A DNA stretch of 64,000 bases from Verrucomicrobiia bacterium. GTDB lineage: Bacteria > Verrucomicrobiota > Verrucomicrobiia > Palsa-1439. The notes beneath the pieces were generated by a model. It did no database searches, was not told the origin of the DNA, and was given only the letters and a program-made list of their open reading frames with translations. Numbering within the stretch: the first letter of the stretch is position 1; every line of letters starts with the position of its first letter. This document shows positions 55,444 through 64,000 of the stretch, piece by piece. Made by a program: the position numbers and the translations under genes. The stretch is taken from contig DATLVI010000026.1 in NCBI GenBank assembly GCA_035577545.1, forward strand, positions 32,001 to 96,000, given 5' to 3'.

Positions 55444-56456
55444 CTTGTTTTTTGGCGATAGGACTGGCCCGGTTTTAAGATCACAGAAGGAAACGTCGGC
55501 TGGTTGACCGAGTTGGGGTAGTGCTGTGTCTCCAGGCAGAATCCGGTGTGCTGTTGGTAAGCGCGGCCGCCCTTTCCAGAGATTGTACCATCGAGAAAGT
55601 TTCCCGTGTAAAGCTGGACGCCGGGCTCGGTTGTGTGAACCTCCAATACCCGCCCTGACTGCGGTTCGAAAACGCGAGCGGCCAGTTTGGTTTTGGCACC
55701 GTCGTTCTCAAGGACGTAGGTGTGATCGTAGCCGATGGGATCGCCTTTGAGTTGATGAATCCGCCGGCCAATAGGCGTAGACATGGTGAAGTCCATCGGG
55801 GTGCTTTTGACGGGGTGGATCTCGCCCGTCGGCAGCAGCGCATTGTTGGCGGGAAGGTACTGTGTCGAAGCGATCAACAACTCGTGGTTTAGAATGGTTC
55901 CTGCGCCCGCGAGATTGAAATAGGTATGGTTTGTCAGGTTAACGGGCGTGGGCTTGTCGGTCGTCGCGGTGTATTCGATTTGCAGTTCGTTGTTCTCGGT
56001 CAGTATGTAGATGACAGTGACGCTCAAGTTGCCGGGATAGCCTTCTTCGCCGTCCGGGCTCAGGTAGGTGAACTTCACAGAGGGGGACTCTGCCTCCGCG
56101 GACCAAAATGCCTTGTCGAATCCTTTCACGCCGCCATGCAGATGAGCGTTGCCCGCATTGGTCGCGAGCCGGTACTCCTTCCCATCGAGATGGAAGCGCC
56201 CATCCGCGATGCGGTTGGCACAGCGCCCGACAATGCAGCCGAAGTACGGTTGGTTGGATTTGACGTAACCTTCGAGCGTGTCAAATCCGAGAGTGACGTC
56301 GGTGAGCTTGCCATTCCGGTCGGGCGCCTCGAGCGCAACCACTGTCGCCCCATAGTTCATCAGGGAAGCCCTTACGCCGTTGGTATTGCTCAGGATGAAG
56401 AGAGTCACCTCGGAGTCGTTGACCAGTTTGCCGAATGGTTTTGTTTGCAGGTTCAT
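55422..56456 (-). CDS. galM: Aldose 1-epimerase (mutarotase)
   Basis: A 344-residue beta-sandwich enzyme interconverting alpha and beta anomers of aldoses. The catalytic His pair lies in NAGNAHLHGG and LTNHTYFNL, and the catalytic Glu in FCLETQHYPNSVN near the C-terminus. Length is typical. No Leloir genes are nearby. It is followed upstream by the M28 peptidase gene, 33 bases away on the same strand, so a shared transcript is possible. Confidence 0.94.
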   Translation of the reverse strand: MNLQTKPFGKLVNDSEVTLFILSNTNGVRASLMNYGATVVALEAPDRNGKLTDVTLGFDTLEGYVKSNQPYFGCIVGRCANRIADGRFHLDGKEYRLATNAGNAHLHGGVKGFDKAFWSAEAESPSVKFTYLSPDGEEGYPGNLSVTVIYILTENNELQIEYTATTDKPTPVNLTNHTYFNLAGAGTILNHELLIASTQYLPANNALLPTGEIHPVKSTPMDFTMSTPIGRRIHQLKGDPIGYDHTYVLENDGAKTKLAARVFEPQSGRVLEVHTTEPGVQLYTGNFLDGTISGKGGRAYQQHTGFCLETQHYPNSVNQPTFPSVILKPGQSYRQKTSYRLSVA

Positions 56457-56489
56457 CTATCGAGTGTCTGTCAAAGGCACAAGCTACGG

Positions 56490-57398
56490 TTAATTTTGAA
56501 CAGAAGTCAGAACAGTTGCGATAAGAATCTGACTGACGCTCCGCAAGAAATCGTAGTCGAGAGTGTCCGGGGTGTCGGTGGGCTGATGGTAATTGTGGTT
56601 GCGAAACTCCGAAGTGTCGGTCCACATGATTGCGGGTATGCCAGCCTTCCAGAAAGGAGCGTGATCGCTTCGCTGCAGGACCGGGAGCAGTTTTTCCACC
56701 CCGGCGTACACTTTCAGGCTCAGCACCGGAAAACCTGGCCAATAGGTCCTGGCTGTTTGCAAGACGGTACTCGCCATGGCGGTGGAATCCTTGTTCGCGA
56801 GGATGCCCAGGAAATCACCATGGTCCGGTATCTGGATCGGCAGGCCCGGCGGAATCGCCTGGGAACCGGGGCGATGATCGCAGTAGCCGACCATCTCCAG
56901 AACATGAGCTTCACGAATAGATATTCTTCCTTCTGTTCCGATGGTTCTCACAAAGTCGGCGCTACCCAGCAAGCCGTCCTCCTCCCGGTTGAAGGAAGCG
57001 AAGCAGACGGGACACTCGGGGGCATGCCCGGCCAAAGCCTTGGCGCAGGCCAACAGGGCCGCGACCGCGCTGGCGTTGTCGTCGGCGCCGGGAGTGCCCG
57101 GTACGCTATCGTAGTGCGCGCCAACGAGGACGCAAGGGGTATTGGGAGCGTTCCGCGAGCGAGCAACGACGTTCGCGTACTCGCCCTGCAACTCCGCATC
57201 GTATCCATACGAACACAACTGGCGGGCAATCCAGCGGGCCGTCAGTCGATTGTTCTCCGGTTGCAATTCGTAGTGGCGAGGGACCGCCATGGTTTCGACA
57301 ATTCCTCGGAGGAAGGACACCGAAACATCGTTCGCTGCTTCCTTGATGCGAACATCGGGGGCAGCGGCCTGCGCGTTGGCCGAATGTTGGACAAGCAT
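56490..57398 (-). CDS. M28-family zinc aminopeptidase-like protein
   Basis: A 302-residue protein of the peptidase M28 family. Zinc and catalytic residues are in place: VGAHYDSVPGTPGADDNAS (His and bridging Asp), FNREEDGLLGS (catalytic and metal Glu), EMVGYCDHRPGS (Asp) and RSDHAPFWKAGIPAIMWTD (His). Removal of N-terminal residues from peptides is the usual reaction. No signal peptide is evident at the start used; an upstream start would be needed for secretion. It lies 16 bases after the serine protease gene on the same strand. Confidence 0.9.
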   Translation of the reverse strand: MLVQHSANAQAAAPDVRIKEAANDVSVSFLRGIVETMAVPRHYELQPENNRLTARWIARQLCSYGYDAELQGEYANVVARSRNAPNTPCVLVGAHYDSVPGTPGADDNASAVAALLACAKALAGHAPECPVCFASFNREEDGLLGSADFVRTIGTEGRISIREAHVLEMVGYCDHRPGSQAIPPGLPIQIPDHGDFLGILANKDSTAMASTVLQTARTYWPGFPVLSLKVYAGVEKLLPVLQRSDHAPFWKAGIPAIMWTDTSEFRNHNYHQPTDTPDTLDYDFLRSVSQILIATVLTSVQN

Positions 57399-57414
57399 TT
57401 AGGGTCGGTTCCAC

Positions 57415-58530
57415 CTACTGCAGAAGTTGCACGCGATAGAAACGTTTGGTTTGCGTCGTGGCGTTGGTGTCCACGATGGTGACGAAGCCGCCGTTGCCGG
57501 GGACATTGCTGCTGACGGTCGTCCACGTGCCGGTAACCAAATCGCTGGTTTTTTGGATGAGATAAAGGCGATTCGAGCCCGTGGACAAGCTGATCTGGAC
57601 GTTCGTCCCTGCGGGCGCGATGTCGGCGATTCGCAGGTCAGGTCCGGGCGTAAAGTTGATGACGCTATTAATCCAGGCAACGTGCGCCGAAACGCGCGAA
57701 ACGAAGAAGTAGCCGGGAATGTCGGAAACTTGATTCGTGGTGAACGTCCAAGGGAACCCCGGGCCGGAGGAGGTATAAAGCCCACCTTGGTCCACCATGG
57801 CGCCAAAAAACTGTGTATTCGCATTCGTTGTCCCATCGAGACTGTAGTATCCCGTCGACGCGTAATTTACTCCCGCCAGTTCCCATGTGGAACCATTCTT
57901 GATGAATAGTCCGCCACTGGAATCCCCGTTCGACAACATGCACTCGTTGGTGGGACCGGTTCGGTCGAAAAAGGCCACCAGAAAGTCGCCGAGGCCGGGG
58001 TCCGTGAAAGTCTGTGAGACAGTATTTTGTCCCCAGCGCTCCGAGCCATCCGGTATTCCCCACTTCCAGCCCTTGAGCTGGCCCCCGACTGTGACTGAAT
58101 CTCCGCGTGGGGTACCGCGGCCGAAGACGACAAACGTTTGGCTTACTTCATTCGTGCCCGTGTACAACGGAGCATAAGTCGGGAAGGTCTCGGCCACCTG
58201 CCAAACGCGCAGATCAGAATTGGGACAATCCGTAAAAGCAACCGTGTGATAGAAAAAACCGTTCAGTTGGAAGACGTCTCCCGGAGAACCCCCGACATGG
58301 ATCGCGGCGAGGAAAAAATTTGGGGCGATCGGGGTCGCCAACCATTGTCCATTTGTCGGCCAAAGACCTTCATACTGCCAACCGCTATTGATCAGCGCCC
58401 CGGTCGGGGCGGAGGTATTGAACGTTGTGTTGCTGGTTGCTTCGAACAAGATTGCTCTGGCAGGAATCGCACAAAATAGCGAAATCGAAAGAGGGAGGAA
58501 GATCTGCACCCTGCGAGCCCACGAATTCAT
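57415..58530 (-). CDS. Secreted S1-type serine protease with verrucomicrobial C-terminal domain
   Basis: A 371-residue exported protein. The signal peptide WARRVQIFLPLSISLFCAIPARA is followed by a chymotrypsin-like domain: IAPNFFLAAIHVGG (catalytic His), SDLRVWQVAE (Asp) and MLSNGDSSGGLFIKNG (catalytic Ser, with Ser in place of the Gly after it). A C-terminal domain of about 75 residues (PDLRIADIAPAGTNVQISLST...TKRFYRVQLLQ) resembles the fibronectin-like end domain common in verrucomicrobial secreted proteins. The start is at ATG 58530; a much longer frame runs antisense over tRNA-Ser and csp and is rejected. Confidence 0.83.
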   Translation of the reverse strand: MNSWARRVQIFLPLSISLFCAIPARAILFEATSNTTFNTSAPTGALINSGWQYEGLWPTNGQWLATPIAPNFFLAAIHVGGSPGDVFQLNGFFYHTVAFTDCPNSDLRVWQVAETFPTYAPLYTGTNEVSQTFVVFGRGTPRGDSVTVGGQLKGWKWGIPDGSERWGQNTVSQTFTDPGLGDFLVAFFDRTGPTNECMLSNGDSSGGLFIKNGSTWELAGVNYASTGYYSLDGTTNANTQFFGAMVDQGGLYTSSGPGFPWTFTTNQVSDIPGYFFVSRVSAHVAWINSVINFTPGPDLRIADIAPAGTNVQISLSTGSNRLYLIQKTSDLVTGTWTTVSSNVPGNGGFVTIVDTNATTQTKRFYRVQLLQ

Positions 58531-58906
58531 ACGTGGTCTATGATAACAAAAACCGGCCCGGATGACAAGAACGGTGGGGCTGACCGCCGTGAACCTATAT
58601 CGAAACGGTGAGTTTATTTGGAGCTGACTACCACGCAGTGCAGTCAGTATGCCATGTACACCAATAAGATACAGCTCCCGCCTTGCCCTCAAATCGAACC
58701 CCGTTTTCCCCAAGACCGCCCCTTTTCGAACCCCGTGAGGACAAGGCGAGAGGTTGTTGTTGGAAATACTCGCCGGTGACAGTGACAATTCAAAGGTGTC
58801 CAAGTTACGATTTGGTGATACCGGATGGTGACGCGGGGAGCGGTTGTGGTGACTATAAGCCTTCCCGATTTGGTCAGAGTGAATTCCTTGCGGTGTTCCG
58901 TTGGCC
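58531..58906. other. Intergenic stretch, nothing recognised
   Basis: No coding signal, RNA gene or clear repeat was found here. It separates the divergent protease gene and tRNA-Ser and probably holds the protease promoter. Confidence 0.5.
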
Positions 58907-58934
58907 TTGAGTATTACGCGGTCGCTGTTAAACT
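58907..58934 (+). promoter_or_regulatory. Promoter of tRNA-Ser
   Basis: TTGAGT (58907-58912), a 16-base spacer and TAAACT (58929-58934), about 50 bases before the tRNA. Confidence 0.55.
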
Positions 58935-58986
58935 GAAGACGGTTCAGACGCGTTTCTTCGGATGTTGGAGGCTGTTTTGTTGCGAC

Positions 58987-59076
58987 GGAGAGGTGGCAGA
59001 GTGGTCGAATGCGGCGGTCTTGAAAACCGTTAGGCGCGCAAGCGTCTCGGGGGTTCGAATCCCTCCCTCTCCGCCA
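58987..59076 (+). tRNA. tRNA-Ser (anticodon TGA)
   Basis: Acceptor stem GGAGAGG/CCTCTCC, a long variable arm (TAGGCGCGCAAGCGTCT), T loop GGTTCGAATCC and an encoded CCA end. The anticodon loop CTTGAAA gives TGA, which reads UCA and other UCN codons. Confidence 0.96.
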
Positions 59077-59100
59077 TTTGATGGGCCTGCCGGAACGGCC

Positions 59101-59130
59101 TTGACAAGGCGGGTGGGGGTTTGGTACAGA
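59101..59130 (+). promoter_or_regulatory. Promoter of the cold-shock gene
   Basis: TTGACA (59101-59106), an 18-base spacer and TACAGA (59125-59130). A start near 59137 would give a leader of about 184 bases before the csp ATG. Confidence 0.6.
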
Positions 59131-59320
59131 AGCCACAGTATCAAAGGGATGTATGCACATTTGTGAGTTGGTTGTGACGGAATCTGGAGGAAGGCAGTCG
59201 AATGCATGAGCGACCGTGCTTGCCCAACGGGTGAGCGCGGTTTTTAAATTTATCCCCCAAAAAACTTCTCCCGAAAGTGAATTCTCGAGCAAGCAACATC
59301 CCCGATGGAGGTAACAAGAC

Positions 59321-59521
59321 ATGGCACGCGGCACTGTGAAATGGTTCAATGAGAAGAAGGGCTTCGGCTTCATCCAACAAGAAGGCGGAGCGGACGTGTT
59401 CGTTCACTTCTCGGCTATCCAGGGTGACGGATTCAAAACTCTGGCTGAGGGTCAAGCCGTGGAGTTTGAGATCATTGAAGACGCAAAGGGCGCGAAAGCC
59501 CAGAACGTCACTCGGGTCTAG
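59321..59521 (+). CDS. csp: Cold-shock protein (CspA family)
   Basis: A 66-residue single cold-shock domain that binds single-stranded RNA and DNA. It has RNP1 KGFGFIQQ and RNP2 VFVHFSAI, starting [21 protein letters not shown] lies 10 bases before the ATG. The leader is long (about 184 bases from the predicted promoter), as in cold-induced csp genes that fold into temperature-sensitive structure. A short hairpin and T run follow the gene. Confidence 0.96.
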   Translation: MARGTVKWFNEKKGFGFIQQEGGADVFVHFSAIQGDGFKTLAEGQAVEFEIIEDAKGAKAQNVTRV

Positions 59522-59531
59522 GCTATTGGGC

Positions 59532-59556
59532 GCCGCAGGAATGCGGCCAGCTTTTT
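59532..59556 (+). terminator. Probable intrinsic terminator of csp
   Basis: GCCGCA-GGAA-TGCGGC forms a 6-bp stem, followed after four bases by a run of five T. The stem is short and offset from the T run. Confidence 0.6.
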
Positions 59557-59791
59557 GGGCCCGGGAGTGCGCGGGCAACAACGCGTGCAAAACGCAGGAG
59601 CGTCGCGGCGTGTAGAGGGCATTTTTGCGCGCTGGAATGGACATTCTGTGGCGCTGGAAAGCTGATAAAACCTGGCTACTGCGGCAAGTTGAAAATAGTT
59701 CTTGCATCCGTGCGAGGCGGTCTGTACTTTGGCCGCCCTTGGACGGGGAATCCAGTCACGAGGTCGTGTTAAAAATTCTTCTGTGACAGGC

Positions 59792-59820
59792 TTGACAGGC
59801 TTGGGGAGTGCGAGTAGATA
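59792..59820 (+). promoter_or_regulatory. rRNA operon promoter
   Basis: TTGACA (59792-59797), a 17-base spacer and TAGATA (59815-59820). It lies about 385 bases before mature 16S. A GCGACAA/TTGTCGC hairpin (59865-59903) follows in the leader. Confidence 0.75.
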
Positions 59821-60008
59821 GAGGGTGCCTGCAAGGGGGCGTTTCGGACGGTTCTTTTAGGAGTGCGACAAACTTCTGATCCCGAGAGCGGGTTTGTTGT
59901 CGCTTGAAAACGGAAGTGATCAGCGGTTAGACATGAGCGTTCAGCCCGACGGCTGAGAGTTCATTATCTGAAAGTTGATTACCCGCGCCGCCAGTGGCGG
60001 CGCGTCGC

Positions 60009-60020
60009 GTTCTTTGAAAA
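60009..60020 (+). promoter_or_regulatory. boxA-like antitermination element in rRNA leader
   Basis: GTTCTTTGAAAA resembles the rRNA boxA, which binds NusB/NusE and prevents early termination. The same motif returns in both spacers (see 61876 and 62160). Confidence 0.6.
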
Positions 60021-60205
60021 TTGAAAGTGCGATACGTGAGAGCCCACGTTTGTCCCGGCGCAAGTCGGGATGGACAAATTGAGTAGTAACAGACCAGTTG
60101 GTTAGCCCTGACTGGTCGCTCAACGTGGAATCGGTCGGATCAGCAATGGCCCCGAAAGGGGACATTGACGCTTCGGAGCAATTCGGGGCAGGTCTGGTTG
60201 ATTTT

Positions 60206-61765
<1,560 letters not shown>

Positions 61766-61875
61766 CCTTGATCCGGGACTTCGGTCTCGGGTCGGATCCT
61801 AGGTCGAATCCCGTCCTGCGCAAGCGGGGCTGGGACGCTTAAACGTATCGCACATTTCAGTTTTCGAAGAACGAC

Positions 61876-61888
61876 TGTTCTTTACAAA
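61876..61888 (+). promoter_or_regulatory. boxA-like element in 16S-tRNA spacer
   Basis: TGTTCTTTACAAA, second copy of the boxA-like motif, between 16S and tRNA-Ala. Confidence 0.55.
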
Positions 61889-61945
61889 CGTGAAGTACTG
61901 GAGAGAAAACCTTCTGGGGCGAAGTGGGCCCAGGCGACCCCTGAG

Positions 61946-62021
61946 GGGGCCGTAGCTCAATTGGTAGAGCGCCTGCTTTGCAAGCAGGAGGTCACGAGTT
62001 CGACTCTCGTCGGCTCCACCA
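61946..62021 (+). tRNA. tRNA-Ala (anticodon TGC)
   Basis: Acceptor stem GGGGCCG/CGGCTCC with one G-U pair, anticodon loop TTTGCAA, T loop TTCGACT and encoded CCA. Located in the 16S-23S spacer. Confidence 0.97.
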
Positions 62022-62043
62022 GTTTCGGCGCCACGCGCCGTCT

Positions 62044-62120
62044 GGGCGCGTAGCTCAGCTGGTTAGAGCATGCGCTTGATAAGCGCAGGGTCATAGGTTC
62101 GAATCCTATCGCGCCCACCA
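62044..62120 (+). tRNA. tRNA-Ile (anticodon GAT)
   Basis: Acceptor stem GGGCGCG/CGCGCCC, anticodon loop TTGATAA, T loop TTCGAAT and encoded CCA. It follows tRNA-Ala, the reverse of the most common order in rRNA spacers. Confidence 0.97.
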
Positions 62121-62159
62121 GTTTCACGGTTCAATTTTCGTCCCGCTCGGCGGGGCGGA

Positions 62160-62172
62160 TGTTCTTTGACAA
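62160..62172 (+). promoter_or_regulatory. boxA-like element in tRNA-23S spacer
   Basis: TGTTCTTTGACAA, third copy of the boxA-like motif, about 90 bases before 23S. Confidence 0.6.
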
Positions 62173-62262
62173 TTGCATACAGTGTAGTGGGTATAAAAAA
62201 CTACATAATGCTGAGAATATTTGTTCTGGAACTCTATAAAGAGAACCGGACGGATAGTTTGT

Positions 62263-64000
<1,738 letters not shown>

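Noticed and set aside
55926..57482. Long plus-strand frame of about 500 codons across galM and M28 genes
   Set aside because: It crosses two well-supported minus-strand genes and has no ribosome site or family motif.
58531..59373. N-terminal extension of the serine protease frame across tRNA-Ser and csp
   Set aside because: The signal peptide at 58530 sets the start; the extension lies antisense to a tRNA and a gene.

Overview
The window reads as a chromosome segment of a Verrucomicrobiota bacterium. The evidence is a 16S rRNA gene with a Verrucomicrobia-like 5' region, a very long GreA-domain protein of the kind also known from Chlamydiae, a secreted protease with a short C-terminal domain ending in a KRFYRVQLL-like motif common in that phylum, and short Lys/Arg-rich peptides. 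Phylum is inferred from these marks; no search was run. No insertion sequence, prophage, plasmid gene or CRISPR array is visible.

Layout. 1-3300: the 3' part of a WecG/TagA glycosyltransferase, a membrane-anchored TPR protein, and an alginate-export-type porin behind two good promoters. 3300-14400: housekeeping and small genes (Nudix, 2Fe-2S ferredoxin, MBL-like protein with a 42-residue basic peptide, aldo/keto reductase, lipoprotein), then a collinear run of DUF1802, FHA, a periplasmic small-barrel protein, DJ-1, thiD, comEC, nagA and a nucleotide-sugar-epimerase-like protein. 14400-21230: a periplasmic protein, an EF-G-like GTPase, and a GntR-ABC-permease-permease operon with its own operator. 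21300-33360: envelope polysaccharide genes (a glycoside hydrolase/GT2 fusion, two tandem glycosyltransferase paralogs, a polytopic membrane protein, Wza-like and Wzc-like export proteins), with the GreA fusion between them. 33370-39550: SulP transporter, then a minus-strand operon of Spy-like sensor, ECF sigma, anti-sigma, second sensor and archease, followed by rlmN and a GT2. 39680-47150: a 16-residue Lys/Gly peptide, an ankyrin protein, and a gyrB-HEPN-gyrA operon.

47290-53400 is the most interesting block: an Rrf2 regulator with a palindrome over its own promoter, then a promoter, a SAM-I riboswitch with an intrinsic terminator, and threonine-synthase-like, MoaD/ThiS-like sulfur carrier, NIL-domain, CysH, CysD and CysN-CysC genes. 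This joins assimilatory sulfate reduction to a SAM-repressed PLP enzyme and a sulfur carrier ending in Gly-Gly, which suggests a protein-thiocarboxylate route to homocysteine from O-phosphohomoserine. That pathway is an inference.

53460-58530 holds an ACT protein, a conserved small protein, a TPR protein, ubiE/menG, galM, an M28 peptidase and a secreted S1-type protease. 58900-64000 holds tRNA-Ser, a cold-shock gene with a long leader, and an rRNA operon in the order 16S, tRNA-Ala, tRNA-Ile, 23S (23S is cut by the window end).
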